A stretch of 64,000 nucleotides of DNA from Gottfriedia acidiceleris (GCF_004138285.1 NZ_SCFN01000001.1:620001-684000), one strand, 5' to 3'. Shown: positions 44,983 through 54,060, numbered from the stretch's first letter. Made by a program: numbers and translations. The notes: generated by a model from the sequence alone, not told the origin.

Positions 44983-46030
44983 AAAGTTACGTGAAGCTTT
45001 AGTAGAAAAAGGATTAGACGCATTATTAGTTACTAGTACATACAACAGACGTTACATGACGAACTTCACAGGTTCTGCTGGTGTTGCATTAATTACTCAG
45101 GACAAAGCTTTATTCATTACTGATTTCCGCTATATTGAACAAGCTACTAGCCAATGTGAAGGTTATGAGATTGTTAAACATGAAGGTTCAATTCCAGCTG
45201 AAGTTGCAGCTTTAACAGATAAATTTGGCGTATCAAAACTTGGGTTTGAACAAGATCATGTTACGTTTACAGAATTTGGTTCTTACCGCAAAGTAGTAAA
45301 AGCAGAATTAGTTCCTGTAAGTGGTTTAATTGAAAAATTGCGCTTAATTAAAACTGATGCAGAGATTTCAATCATTAAGGAAGCTACTAAAATTGCGGAA
45401 TCTGCTTTTGATCATATTTTAGGTTTTATCCGTCCAGGTGTTACTGAATTAGAAGTATCGAATGAATTAGAATTTTTTATGCGTAAATTAGGAGCTACTT
45501 CATCATCATTTGATACAATCGTTGCTTCTGGTACGCGTTCTGCTCTTCCTCACGGTGTAGCATCTGAAAAAGTAATTGAAACAGGTGATTTTGTAACGTT
45601 AGATTTTGGAGCATACTATAAAGGTTATGTATCAGATATGACTAGAACAGTTTCTGTTGGTGAGCCTCATTCTGATTTGAAGAAAATTTATGATATTGTT
45701 CTTGAAGCTCAATTACGTGGTGTTAACGGGATTAAAGCAGGAATTACAGGTAAAGAAGCTGATGCTTTAACTCGTGATTATATTACGGAAAAAGGTTATG
45801 GAGAATATTATGGACATGGAACTGGCCATGGTATTGGTTTAGAAGTACATGAGGGACCTGGCGTATCATTCCGTTCTGATACAGTATTAGAGCCAAATAT
45901 GATCGTAACTTGTGAACCAGGTATTTATATTCCAAATCTAGGTGGAGTTCGTATAGAAGATGATTTAATCGTTAAAACTGGTGGTAACGAAAACTTAATG
46001 TCTTCACCAAAAAATCTAATCATTTTATAA
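44969..46030 (+). CDS. yqhT: Xaa-Pro aminopeptidase (M24B)
   Basis: Removes an N-terminal residue ahead of proline, in the cytoplasm. 353 residues: an N-terminal creatinase-like domain (1-125) and a pita-bread metal domain. The ligands are in [17 protein letters not shown] cut as DFGAYY and DMTRT (two Asp), GHGTGHGIG (His), CEPGIY (Glu) and RIEDD (Glu). Coupled to aroQ and followed by efp as in B. subtilis. A partner role with proline-rich substrates of EF-P translation is only inference. Confidence 0.93.
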   Translation: MEKIKKLREALVEKGLDALLVTSTYNRRYMTNFTGSAGVALITQDKALFITDFRYIEQATSQCEGYEIVKHEGSIPAEVAALTDKFGVSKLGFEQDHVTFTEFGSYRKVVKAELVPVSGLIEKLRLIKTDAEISIIKEATKIAESAFDHILGFIRPGVTELEVSNELEFFMRKLGATSSSFDTIVASGTRSALPHGVASEKVIETGDFVTLDFGAYYKGYVSDMTRTVSVGEPHSDLKKIYDIVLEAQLRGVNGIKAGITGKEADALTRDYITEKGYGEYYGHGTGHGIGLEVHEGPGVSFRSDTVLEPNMIVTCEPGIYIPNLGGVRIEDDLIVKTGGNENLMSSPKNLIIL

Positions 46031-46180
46031 GTTTTCATTAGATTAGAAATTAGAACTACACAAAAAGCGTATTTTACTTTATGATATAAAGTTGTAAAAG
46101 AAATTCATGGTAAGAGAAATGGTTCTTTTTTTACACAATACATACTTATAGAATCATTTCATTTTTTAGGAGGATATTTA

Positions 46181-46744
46181 ATGATTTCAGTAAACGATTT
46201 TCGTACAGGTTTAACAATTGAAACTGACGGTGGACTTTGGCAAGTAATCGATTTCCAACACGTTAAACCGGGTAAAGGTGCTGCATTCGTACGTTCAAAA
46301 CTTCGTAATCTACGTACAGGTGCTGTACAAGAAAAAACATTCCGTGCTGGTGAGAAAGTAGCAAAAGCACATATTCAAAACCGTAAAATGCAATATTTAT
46401 ATGCTAATGGTAACCAACATGTATTCATGGACAATGAGTCTTATGAGCAAATTGAATTACCAGAAGCAAATATTGAACGTGAATTAAAATTCCTTAAAGA
46501 AAATATGGAAGTTTATATCATGACTTTTGAAAGTGAAATTTTAGGTGTTGAATTACCAAACACAGTTGATCTAAAAGTAGTTGAAACTGAACCAGGTATT
46601 AAAGGTGATACTGCTTCTAACGTTACAAAACCAGCTACAATGGAAACTGGTTTAGTAGTACAAGTACCAATCTTCATTAATGAAGGCGAAGTTTTAATTA
46701 TTAACACAACTGAAGCTAGCTACGTTTCACGTGCAAAATCTTAA
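46181..46744 (+). CDS. efp: Elongation factor P
   Basis: Relieves ribosomes stalled at polyproline stretches. 187 residues in three beta-barrel domains (1-65, 66-128, 129-187). Lys32, in VKPGKGAAF, is the position that is modified in B. subtilis. The start is ATG with AGGAGG 7 bases upstream. A 150-base gap from yqhT leaves room for its own promoter, and a terminator follows. Confidence 0.97.
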   Translation: MISVNDFRTGLTIETDGGLWQVIDFQHVKPGKGAAFVRSKLRNLRTGAVQEKTFRAGEKVAKAHIQNRKMQYLYANGNQHVFMDNESYEQIELPEANIERELKFLKENMEVYIMTFESEILGVELPNTVDLKVVETEPGIKGDTASNVTKPATMETGLVVQVPIFINEGEVLIINTTEASYVSRAKS

Positions 46745-46758
46745 TTAAATGTAAAAAT

Positions 46759-46791
46759 GGAGGCACTTATTTAAATAGTGTCTCTTTTTTC
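46759..46791 (+). terminator. Terminator after efp
   Basis: An 8-bp stem (46760-46767 with 46777-46784, one G-U) followed by TTTTTT. Confidence 0.75.
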
Positions 46792-46825
46792 TTATTAACA
46801 AATTTAAACAAGTAAGGGTGATTAA

Positions 46826-47314
46826 ATGGTTACATCAATTGTTCTTTGGACATTGATTATCATTTGTTTTGCATTGGCGTTTATTGCGCTAATCAAACCA
46901 ATAATTCCAGGTGTACCAGTATTATGGGTAGGGTTTTTAATTTATTACTTTGGTATTAATAAAAGTAATTTAAATATGTCGTTTTGGATTATTATGCTGA
47001 TTTTTACAGCTGTTATTTTCTTAGCGGATATTTTGGCTAATAAATATTTTCTTAAAAAATACGGCAGTACAAAAACTGGTGAAAGAGTAGGTTGCTTAGC
47101 TGTAATCGTTGGCTCGTTTGTTTTTCCTCCCTTTGGCTTAATTATTGTCCCATTCATTTCTGTTTTTATAGCTGAGAAATTACAAGGGAAGAATACGAAA
47201 GAGTCGATAAAATCTGCATGGGCAACAGTTGTTTCTTTCATTAGTAGCTCATTAGCAAAAGCGGTATTGCAAGTTATTATGGTTATAATCTTTTTTGTTT
47301 ATATTATATTTTAA
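46826..47314 (+). CDS. yqgC: DUF456 family membrane protein (YqgC-like)
   Basis: A 162-residue membrane protein with about five hydrophobic segments. PIIPGVPVLWVGFLIYYFG and a central Gly-rich PPFGLIIVPFISVFIAEKL segment fit DUF456. Function is unknown. In B. subtilis yqgC lies elsewhere, so this place between efp and yqhV is a local difference. The start is ATG with AAGGGTG upstream. Confidence 0.8.
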   Translation: MVTSIVLWTLIIICFALAFIALIKPIIPGVPVLWVGFLIYYFGINKSNLNMSFWIIMLIFTAVIFLADILANKYFLKKYGSTKTGERVGCLAVIVGSFVFPPFGLIIVPFISVFIAEKLQGKNTKESIKSAWATVVSFISSSLAKAVLQVIMVIIFFVYIIF

Positions 47315-47386
47315 TCTGGCTTGAGAATCTTATATTTAAACAATGAAGAAAGTTTGTCTGCCTTAATATTAGGTATAGTCATATTG

Positions 47387-47447
47387 ATTTCCATTCAGGA
47401 TGCTCGCTATCCATGGAGCCGGTCCTGAGCCTCCTCGTTCCTGCTTT
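47387..47447. repeat. Truncated copy of a Bacillus G+C-richer intergenic repeat
   Basis: ATTTCCATTCAGGATGCTCG followed by CTGAGCCTCCTCG resembles the first half of the abundant Bacillus repeat I recall (TTTCCGCTGCAGG ... GCTCGC ... TGAGCCTCCTCG). It then stops. The relation to the copy at 4378-4500 is visible in the shared TTTCCA-x-x-x-CAGGATG start. Confidence 0.55.
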
Positions 47448-47453
47448 GATAAA

Positions 47454-47528
47454 TACTCATGAACCCTTTATGAGTAAGTGATTGTCAAGATTATTCTTAA
47501 TAATTACTCATGAACCTGTCATGAGTAA
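47454..47528. repeat. Two copies of a small palindromic repeat (ACTCATGA type)
   Basis: Copy 1 (47454-47476) is TACTCATG, 7-8 bases, then ATGAGTA. Copy 2 (47504-47528) is TTACTCATG-AACCTGT-CATGAGTAA with a perfect 9-bp stem. Both continue with AGT. They are 50 bases apart. Confidence 0.55.
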
Positions 47529-47586
47529 GTAATTTTCATATTTTTACTTTTTCAATTACACATCAACCATACATAAGCAAGTCTGA

Positions 47587-47617
47587 AGAGAGAAGTTATA
47601 CGGCTTCTCTCTTTTTT
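47587..47617 (+). terminator. Terminator before yqhV
   Basis: AGAGAGAAG (47587-47595) pairs perfectly with CTTCTCTCT (47604-47612), followed by TTTTT. It probably ends the yqgC transcript. Confidence 0.8.
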
Positions 47618-47701
47618 GTGCCTTCTAATTAATGTTTGTCTTCTGAAATGGACATGTTCAGCATATTAGTAATAAAAAAGAATGAAAAAAGGTGTGTAGC
47701 T

Positions 47702-47983
47702 ATGAAGGATTGGATTGACTCAATGGATCGAGCCGTTCTAAGTATGGGAATGCTCAGAGTTTTTGGTGGAAGTGTAGAATTGATTGCTGCTTTTACAATT
47801 TTGTATTTAAACGACATTAAGAAAGCATTAGCAGTAAATAGTGTTTTGGCAACTGTCGGACCTATTATCCTCATTTCAACAATGGCTATTGGAATTATAG
47901 GTGTGGCATCTAAATTAGATCCTATTCGATTAGTTTTAGTAGTTTGTGGTGTGTTTTTAATATTGTTGGCAGTTTTTAAATGA
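47702..47983 (+). CDS. yqhV: YqhV family membrane protein (DUF2619)
   Basis: A 93-residue protein with three hydrophobic segments, beginning MKDWIDSMDRAVLSMGMLRV. Length and place directly before spoIIIAA match B. subtilis YqhV. Function is unknown. ATG 47702 has AAAGGTG 7 bases upstream; the frame to 47636 lacks a site. Only 16 bases separate it from spoIIIAA, so the sigma-E promoter of spoIIIA would have to lie within or before yqhV. Confidence 0.85.
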   Translation: MKDWIDSMDRAVLSMGMLRVFGGSVELIAAFTILYLNDIKKALAVNSVLATVGPIILISTMAIGIIGVASKLDPIRLVLVVCGVFLILLAVFK

Positions 47984-47999
47984 TAGGATGTGACCTTTT

Positions 48000-48920
48000 A
48001 TGGAAGAGGTTTTCAACGTATTGCCTACATTAATAAAAGAAAAGCTACAGCGTTCATATGGAGACCTACATCAAGTAGAGGAATTAAGGTTAAGGATCGG
48101 GCGTCCAGTTGAAGTGATTTCTAATAATCAGTCAAATTTTATACCTTATATCCTAACAGAAGAAGAAGGCGGGCAAATTCTTGGAAAGTTAAGTCAATTT
48201 TCAATTTATACGATTGAGGAAGAATTGAAAAAAGGCTATATCACAATTAAAGGTGGGCATCGAGTCGGGTTAGCTGGTCGTGTTGTAACCGAAAACGGAA
48301 TGGTTAAAATGATTCGAGATATTAGTTCTTATAATTTTCGTATTGCAAAAGAAAAAGTAGGAATAGCTAGTCCATTTGTAAAGTATGTTTATGAAGGAAG
48401 ATGGAAAAACACGATGCTGATTGGCCCGCCACAAGCAGGGAAAACAACATTACTTAGGGATTTTGCAAGAGTGGTGAGTCAAGGTGATGCCATAAGGGGA
48501 ATAAGACCTGGGAAGGTTGGTATTGTTGACGAGCGATCTGAGATAGCAGGTTCAGTTAAAGGGGTACCTCAATATACATTTGGTGAGAGGATTGATGTAT
48601 TAGATGCGTGTCCAAAGGCTGAAGGAATGATGATGCTTGTAAGGTCGATGAGTCCTCACGTCATTCTTGTGGATGAAATTGGAAAAAAGGAAGATGTAGA
48701 TGCAATTTTAGAAGCAATCTATGCCGGTGTTCAATTAATAGTGACAGTCCATGGCTATTCACTAGAAGAAATAAGAAAACGCCCTTCTCTTTTGCCTTTG
48801 TTTCAAAATGGGACATTTGAACGATTTATTGAAATTTCAAATTTCCCGTCACCTGGTACTGTTACGGATATTAAAAATAAGGATTGTACTAGTTTATTTC
48901 ATCCGAGGGCGGTGCTTTAG
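48000..48920 (+). CDS. spoIIIAA: Stage III sporulation ATPase SpoIIIAA
   Basis: A 306-residue cytoplasmic ATPase of the mother-cell SpoIIIA-SpoIIQ channel, related to secretion ATPases. Walker A is in IGPPQAGKTTLLRD, and Walker B-like motifs are GIVDERSEI and VILVDEIGKKEDV. It is the first of eight consecutive spoIIIA genes, needed for sigma-G activity in the forespore. The ATG has only a weak site (GATGTGA). In other species the operon is under sigma-E. Confidence 0.96.
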   Translation: MEEVFNVLPTLIKEKLQRSYGDLHQVEELRLRIGRPVEVISNNQSNFIPYILTEEEGGQILGKLSQFSIYTIEEELKKGYITIKGGHRVGLAGRVVTENGMVKMIRDISSYNFRIAKEKVGIASPFVKYVYEGRWKNTMLIGPPQAGKTTLLRDFARVVSQGDAIRGIRPGKVGIVDERSEIAGSVKGVPQYTFGERIDVLDACPKAEGMMMLVRSMSPHVILVDEIGKKEDVDAILEAIYAGVQLIVTVHGYSLEEIRKRPSLLPLFQNGTFERFIEISNFPSPGTVTDIKNKDCTSLFHPRAVL

Positions 48921-49433
48921 ATGAGGTGGATTGGAGCACTTATTATCATTTTTTCAACAAGCTGGCTTGGATTTTATTTTGCAGGTAGATTATCAGAACG
49001 GACAAAAGAATTAAGGGGCTGGAAGTTAGCTCTCCAATCTCTTGAAGCAGAGGTCATGTATAGTCAATTGCCACTGCAAGAAGCGTTTAGAAGAATTTCG
49101 AGTCAATTAAAAGGACCGATTAATAGTTGTTTACAGGATTTTGCAATTCAACTTGAAACGAGTGCATTTTCAGCGAAAGAAGCCTGGGAAAATTCATTAC
49201 TGAAATATGCTAAAACTGTCTCGATTAAAGAGTCTGACTTACAAGTATTATTACAGTTTGGTGAGACGATTGGTATGCATGATAAATATTCACAACAAAA
49301 ACAAATCATTTTAGCATTAAAACATTTGGAAAGAGAAGAGCAGGAAGCAATCGATTCGCAGGGCAGTTATGAACGAATGTCTAAAATGCTAGGCGTTTTA
49401 AGTGGAATATTAATCGTTATATTACTCTTGTAG
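48921..49433 (+). CDS. spoIIIAB: Stage III sporulation protein SpoIIIAB
   Basis: A 170-residue protein with a membrane helix at each end (about 4-22 and 152-170) and a helical soluble domain between them, similar to GspF-type platform proteins. MRWIGALIIIFSTSWLGF at the start and SYERMSKMLGVLSG near the end are typical. Its ATG directly follows the spoIIIAA stop codon; GAGGGCGG lies upstream within spoIIIAA. Confidence 0.93.
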   Translation: MRWIGALIIIFSTSWLGFYFAGRLSERTKELRGWKLALQSLEAEVMYSQLPLQEAFRRISSQLKGPINSCLQDFAIQLETSAFSAKEAWENSLLKYAKTVSIKESDLQVLLQFGETIGMHDKYSQQKQIILALKHLEREEQEAIDSQGSYERMSKMLGVLSGILIVILLL

Positions 49434-49445
49434 GAGGAATTTAAA

Positions 49446-49649
49446 TTGATTACAAATTATGCACTGATGTTTCAAATAGCTGGGATTGGAGTAATTGCTG
49501 CAATTATCCATGCGGTCTTAAAAAAAGCCGGACAGGAAGAGTTTGCTACTTGGACGATTATTACTGCATTCATTATCGTATTTCTTCAAGTTATCACTAA
49601 AGCTGGTGATCTATTTAATAAAGTTAGGGATGTATTTCTATTTCATTAG
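49446..49649 (+). CDS. spoIIIAC: Stage III sporulation protein SpoIIIAC
   Basis: A 67-residue membrane protein with two hydrophobic segments, the first with FQIAGIGVIAAIIH. Length and order match SpoIIIAC. It is paralogous to the start of SpoIIIAD. The start is TTG with AGGAGG 8 bases upstream. Confidence 0.92.
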   Translation: MITNYALMFQIAGIGVIAAIIHAVLKKAGQEEFATWTIITAFIIVFLQVITKAGDLFNKVRDVFLFH

Positions 49650-49666
49650 ATTAGGGGTGAGAGTCT

Positions 49667-50065
49667 TTGGAAATCATCCAAATTGTTGGCATTGGGTTAG
49701 CCGCTACATTTGTCATTCTTTTATTAAATCAATTTAAAATGAATAATTTTACTTTAGCAATAACTGTTTTTATAAGCTGTGTCTTATTTTTATTTTTATT
49801 AGATAAGGTGCAATTCTTATTAGATCAAATTCAAAAACTAGCAAATCAAGCGAGTATTAAAAATGTGTATGTTGAAACTTTATTAAAAATAATTGGGATC
49901 GCATACATAGCTGAATTTGGAGTTCAAATTACGAAAGATGCAGGACAAGGGGCAATTGCTTCTAAGATTGAATTAGGGGGCAAAGTACTCATTTTGGTTC
50001 TTGCAGTACCGATTTTAACAGCTTTAATTGAAACAATTTTAAGTTTTTTACCAAAAATTTCTTAG
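49667..50065 (+). CDS. spoIIIAD: Stage III sporulation protein SpoIIIAD
   Basis: A 132-residue membrane protein with four hydrophobic segments. VETLLKIIGIAYIAEFG and TKDAGQGAIASKIELGGK are highly conserved in SpoIIIAD. The start is TTG 49667 with GGGTGAGAG upstream; this puts EIIQIVGIGLAATF in line with the family N-terminus. Confidence 0.94.
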   Translation: MEIIQIVGIGLAATFVILLLNQFKMNNFTLAITVFISCVLFLFLLDKVQFLLDQIQKLANQASIKNVYVETLLKIIGIAYIAEFGVQITKDAGQGAIASKIELGGKVLILVLAVPILTALIETILSFLPKIS

Positions 50066-50086
50066 ATGTAAGGAAAGGAGGACATT

Positions 50087-51256
50087 ATGTCAAAAAGGAT
50101 GAAAGTTTTTCTTCTTTTCTTTACTCTCTTTTTTTTAGTACCAAGAATTGTACAAGCTGCTCCTCCACCTGCTGAAATAGTAAATGAACAAATACAAAAG
50201 TTAGGGATCGATGAAGTTCAACAGTATTGGGATGAAGTTGTTCATCAATATGGTGGTTTTTTACCAGAAAGTCAAAAAGGGGACTTTATCCAATTTGTTA
50301 AGGGAGAAAAGAAATTTTCATTGCAAGAATGGTTTATTGCATTTGCTAAATATATATTTTTTGAGTTATTAAGTAATGGAAAAATATTAGGGATCTTAAT
50401 TATGTTAGTAATTTTTAGTTCTTTACTCCAATCATTACAAAATGCATTTGAGAAGAGTACGGTCAGTAAGATTGCTGATAATGTTGTTTTTTTAGTATTA
50501 GTAGTTTTTGCATTAAATAGTTTCTATGTTGCCACGCAGGCCACCCAAGATGCAATTACAGTCATGATTGATTTTTTACGAGCATTAATACCTATTTTAC
50601 TAGCTTTGATTGCGACATCAGGTGGTGTCATATCTGTTGGCGTTTTCCATCCAATCTTAATATTTTTAATGCATACAAGTGGATTACTAGTGACGTATTT
50701 TGTACTACCTTTAATTCTTGTATCTACAATTTTAAGTATTGTAAGCATTATAAATGATGAGTTAAAGGTGACAAAACTAGCTTCTTTAATAAGAAATGTT
50801 GCTGTAGGTGTACTAGGAATCTTTTTAACTATTTTTTTAGGGGTATTAAGTGTACAAGGTCTAACGACTGCAGTAACGGATGGGGTAGCAGTAAAAACAG
50901 CTAAATTTGTAACAAGTAATTTTGTTCCGGTAGTTGGGAAAGTTTTTGCAGACGTTACAGATACAGTTATTAGTGCATCTTTATTATTAAAAAATACAGT
51001 TGGGATTGTAGGGTTAGTAACTTTATTAGCAATCGTTGTATTCCCAGCTATTAAAATATTAGTTTTAGCTTTAATTTATAAATTCTCAGCGGCGATTTTA
51101 CAACCAGTTGGAAGTAAAAATATCATTAGCACGATTGATACGATCGGAAAAAGTGTAACTTATTTATTCGTTTGTTTATCAATTGTTTCATTAATGTTTT
51201 TCTTAAGTATGACTTTAATAATAGCGGCAGGAAACATTGTCGTCATGTTTAGGTAG
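50087..51256 (+). CDS. spoIIIAE: Stage III sporulation protein SpoIIIAE
   Basis: A 389-residue polytopic membrane protein. A signal-like N-terminus (to about residue 24, ending VQAAP) is followed by an outside helical region and about seven membrane segments from residue 90. It is the largest SpoIIIA membrane component and matches the family in length. The start is ATG with AAAGGAGG 6 bases upstream. Confidence 0.94.
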   Translation: MSKRMKVFLLFFTLFFLVPRIVQAAPPPAEIVNEQIQKLGIDEVQQYWDEVVHQYGGFLPESQKGDFIQFVKGEKKFSLQEWFIAFAKYIFFELLSNGKILGILIMLVIFSSLLQSLQNAFEKSTVSKIADNVVFLVLVVFALNSFYVATQATQDAITVMIDFLRALIPILLALIATSGGVISVGVFHPILIFLMHTSGLLVTYFVLPLILVSTILSIVSIINDELKVTKLASLIRNVAVGVLGIFLTIFLGVLSVQGLTTAVTDGVAVKTAKFVTSNFVPVVGKVFADVTDTVISASLLLKNTVGIVGLVTLLAIVVFPAIKILVLALIYKFSAAILQPVGSKNIISTIDTIGKSVTYLFVCLSIVSLMFFLSMTLIIAAGNIVVMFR

Positions 51257-51264
51257 GTGGAAAA

Positions 51265-51882
51265 ATGGGGTTCTTTATACACTGGGTTTCAAATATTATC
51301 GTCTATATATTAGTTGCAACCGTCATTATGATGTTAATTCCAAATACCGGCTTAGCAAAATATGTACGATTTGTAGCCAGTCTATTATTAATTGTCATGA
51401 TGCTCCAACCAATTTTTCAATTATTCAGAGTAAATATAAAAGAAGTGCTAGCTGGGTACCAGTCTAAAACGTATGAAGCAAATGGCGAAATAAAAAATGA
51501 AATAAATAATAAGAAAAATGAAATACAAGAAGCAGAACGTGCATATATATTAAAACAAATGGCTGTCCAAATGAAAAAGGACGTTGAAAAAAGCTTTACA
51601 AAAGAATTTGAACAGGTCATTACAAATGTGGATTTACAAGTAAAAGATGGAGTTAATACAGTAAAAACAGCTCAAGATCTTTCTAAAGTAATCGTTTACG
51701 TAGGACCTAAAAAAGATGAGACAAGCAATGTAGAACCTGTTCAAGAAGTATCAATTAATACCGATCAGCCAGTTCAGACAGACGATGAAAAAATTAAACA
51801 ACAAGAGTTACAAACTTTTTTAGCAAATAAATGGGAGCTTGAGGACAAGCAAATCGAAGTCAAAATGGAAGGAGGGGAGTAA
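51265..51882 (+). CDS. spoIIIAF: Stage III sporulation protein SpoIIIAF
   Basis: A 205-residue protein with two membrane segments (about 8-26 and 36-54) and a C-terminal intermembrane domain that is predicted to have a ring-building motif-like fold. It belongs to the feeding channel. The ATG has AGGTGG 6 bases upstream, just after spoIIIAE. Confidence 0.92.
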   Translation: MGFFIHWVSNIIVYILVATVIMMLIPNTGLAKYVRFVASLLLIVMMLQPIFQLFRVNIKEVLAGYQSKTYEANGEIKNEINNKKNEIQEAERAYILKQMAVQMKKDVEKSFTKEFEQVITNVDLQVKDGVNTVKTAQDLSKVIVYVGPKKDETSNVEPVQEVSINTDQPVQTDDEKIKQQELQTFLANKWELEDKQIEVKMEGGE

Positions 51883-51888
51883 TGACAA

Positions 51889-52581
51889 ATGAAGAAAAAG
51901 ATTCCACCAATAAAATTAGCAGACTTTCTAAAAGGAAATGGCGATGACAAAACCTCTTCTGACAAAGAAAAAAGTCCATTTAAACTGACGAGAAAATATG
52001 TACTAGCTCTACTGGGACTCGGGATTTGTTGGATGATTGCAAGCAGTCTATTTGCTAATACAAATCAAAAAACGAATTCAATGCTTTCACCTATTTCGAC
52101 AGAAACGAGTGGAACACCAAAAAATAATGAACAAGCTGTTGAGACTCTTGGAAGTGGTGGTGGAAAATCCTCATCGAACAAAATAGAAGAAATTGAAAAA
52201 AAATACGAGCAGCAGCTTACAGACACATTAAATAATATGGCTGGTGTAAGTAATGTAAAAGTAGAAGTAAATCTTGAAGGTAGTGAAAAGAAAGTCTACC
52301 AAACAAATAAAACAAACCGTACTCAAGAAACTGATGAAACAGATAAACAAGGTGGAACACGAAATATTGATGATCAATCTCAAGAAGAGCAAGTAGTCAT
52401 TATTGATAACGGAGATAAACAAGAACCAGTAGTAGTCGAGACTGAAATGCCAAGAATTAGAGGAGTCTTAATTGTAGCCAAAGGTGCACAAAATCTAGAA
52501 ATTAAACAAATGATTAGAGAAGCTGTTACACGATTACTTGATGTTCCAAGCTATCGTGTCTCTGTACAACCAAAAAAATAA
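51889..52581 (+). CDS. spoIIIAG: Stage III sporulation protein SpoIIIAG
   Basis: A 230-residue ring-forming protein. One membrane helix (about 38-55) is followed by a linker and a ring-building domain (about 98-230), with MAGVSNVKVEVNLEG and IRGVLIVAKGA landmarks. In B. subtilis the ortholog forms a 30-fold ring between the two membranes. A Gln/Thr-rich insert (about 140-170) is in the domain where SpoIIIAG has extra strands. The ATG has GGAGGGGAG upstream. Confidence 0.94.
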   Translation: MKKKIPPIKLADFLKGNGDDKTSSDKEKSPFKLTRKYVLALLGLGICWMIASSLFANTNQKTNSMLSPISTETSGTPKNNEQAVETLGSGGGKSSSNKIEEIEKKYEQQLTDTLNNMAGVSNVKVEVNLEGSEKKVYQTNKTNRTQETDETDKQGGTRNIDDQSQEEQVVIIDNGDKQEPVVVETEMPRIRGVLIVAKGAQNLEIKQMIREAVTRLLDVPSYRVSVQPKK

Positions 52582-52602
52582 GAGGAAGAAGGTAAAAGTT
52601 AA

Positions 52603-53199
52603 ATGAAAAAACAAACAATTTGGTTATTAACAATGTTAAGTTTAGTAGTTGTATTATCAGTTTATTATGTTACGACACCTGATAATTTAAAAACAACAAG
52701 TTTTATGAACATGAATAATAGTACAAATACAGATTCTTTAGACTCAACTCCTAAAGATACTAAGAAAACAGATTCTAAAACAGATACTTCTAAACAAAAC
52801 TCAGATACTTCTAAACAAAACGATAAAGAAACTGCTTCTCAAGAAAATTCTACTAGTGAAGTATTCTTAAAACAACGTATGGAACAAGAAGATCAAAGAA
52901 GTCAATTAATTGATGAATATAAAGCTACTGTTGACTCAGCAACTGCATCAGCACAAGAGAAGAGTGAAGCATTCACTAATATGAACGAACTTCAAAAATT
53001 AACTGCATTAGAATCAGATGTAGAAACTATGATTAAAGAAGCTGGCTATAAAGATGCACTAGTTCGTTCTGACAAAGATGAAGTAAAAGTAGATGTAACA
53101 TCAGCAAAACCAAGCAGAAAAGCAGCGAATGACATCATTCAAATGACAAGAAGTGTCTTAGGTGAAAAATTAGTAGTAGTAAAATTCCAAGTTAAATAA
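52603..53199 (+). CDS. spoIIIAH: Stage III sporulation protein SpoIIIAH
   Basis: A 198-residue protein with one membrane helix (about 6-24), a Ser/Thr/Lys-rich linker and a C-terminal EscJ-like domain (about 90-198) that binds SpoIIQ of the forespore. KEAGYKDALVRSD and AANDIIQMTR are typical. The linker contains a perfect-looking 21-base tandem duplication (DTSKQN twice). It ends the spoIIIA operon and is followed by a terminator. The start is ATG with AGAGGAAGAAGG upstream. Confidence 0.94.
   Translation: MKKQTIWLLTMLSLVVVLSVYYVTTPDNLKTTSFMNMNNSTNTDSLDSTPKDTKKTDSKTDTSKQNSDTSKQNDKETASQENSTSEVFLKQRMEQEDQRSQLIDEYKATVDSATASAQEKSEAFTNMNELQKLTALESDVETMIKEAGYKDALVRSDKDEVKVDVTSAKPSRKAANDIIQMTRSVLGEKLVVVKFQVK
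52781..52822 (+). repeat. 21-base tandem duplication in the spoIIIAH linker
   Basis: CAGATACTTCTAAACAAAAC(T/G) occurs twice in direct succession (52781-52801 and 52802-52822), 20 of 21 bases identical and in frame. Confidence 0.9.
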
Positions 53200-53210
53200 G
53201 TTGATGAACA

Positions 53211-53240
53211 ACGAGGGTGTCTCATGGACCCCTCGTTTTT
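53211..53240 (+). terminator. Terminator of the spoIIIA operon
   Basis: ACGAGGG (53211-53217) pairs with CCCTCGT (53230-53236), followed by TTTTT. Confidence 0.8.
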
Positions 53241-53577
53241 TAATGGACATACATAGTTCGGAGTTTATATATAATGTTCTCAAAGTGTTGGTTATTCTAG
53301 TGATTCGAATTTAGGACAGTCCCTCTTCATTTTTTTTAATAAGCTTATAAATAATTAATGTGAATTTTAGGATTATTCCTAATTCCTATTCACTTTCTGT
53401 CTTTGGTTTTCCCTGTTATAATAGTTTATATTAAATTATTTTTGGTAAGGAATAATATATAAATATTCCTTGTAAAATGGCTAAAAATAATTAGGAATTA
53501 CTTTGGTTAAAATAATTTGTTGAAAAGTTTAGTATTAGGTTATAAGATTAGACTATATGTCTTAAGGGGTGAACAGA
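53241..53577 (+). promoter_or_regulatory. accB upstream region with repeated AGGAAT/ATTCCT dyads
   Basis: No gene. A -10-like TATAAT lies at 53417-53422 with a poor -35. A perfect dyad AAGGAATA (53447-53454)/TATTCCTT (53464-53471) sits in the likely leader. ATTCCT or AGGAAT recurs near 53376, 53387 and 53492, which could allow alternative pairings. A long leader is known for accBC in B. subtilis. The binding factor cannot be named. Confidence 0.4.
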
Positions 53578-54060
53578 ATGAAAATTCATGAAATTAGAGA
53601 GTTAATTAAGTTAATCGATCAATCAACAATAAATGAATTCGAATTTGAGGATAATGGTGCTATCGTTAAAATTAAAAAAGGTGGACAAACAACTGTAGTT
53701 ACATCTCCAGTTGCACACCAAGAGTTAGCTCCTGTAGTTACATCTGCTCCAGTTGCTACTTTAGAAAGACCAGTTGCTGCAGAAGTTGCTGCACCTGTAG
53801 AGGAAAAAGAAGATACAAGTAACTTACATAAGATTACATCACCGATGGTAGGTACATTCTACGCATCTCCATCTCCTGATGCAAAAGAATACGTATCAAT
53901 AGGCGATCGTATTAAAAACGATTCAATCGTTTGTATCGTTGAAGCAATGAAGCTATTTAATGAAATTGAAGCTGAAATTGAAGGCGAAATCGTTGAAGTA
54001 CTTGCTAAAAATGGTCAATTAGTAGAATACGGTCAACCATTATTCTTGGTAAAGGCCTAA
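53578..54060 (+). CDS. accB: Biotin carboxyl carrier protein of acetyl-CoA carboxylase
   Basis: Carries biotin between the carboxylase and transferase halves in the first step of fatty acid synthesis. 160 residues: N-terminal helix region, an Ala/Pro/Val-rich linker (about 48-82) and a biotinyl domain (about 85-160) with the biotinylated Lys in [12 protein letters not shown] 53578 has AGGGGTG 6 bases upstream; ATG 53569 overlaps it. Confidence 0.96.
   Translation: MKIHEIRELIKLIDQSTINEFEFEDNGAIVKIKKGGQTTVVTSPVAHQELAPVVTSAPVATLERPVAAEVAAPVEEKEDTSNLHKITSPMVGTFYASPSPDAKEYVSIGDRIKNDSIVCIVEAMKLFNEIEAEIEGEIVEVLAKNGQLVEYGQPLFLVKA

Larger units (their letters stand above)
47315..47701 (+). other. Intergenic region holding repeat remnants and hairpins
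   Basis: No gene. It contains a half-length relic of the Bacillus intergenic repeat (47387-47447), two related ACTCATGA hairpins (47454-47476, 47504-47528) and a terminator (47587-47617). Each is listed separately. The last ~80 bases before yqhV show no clear promoter. Confidence 0.6.
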
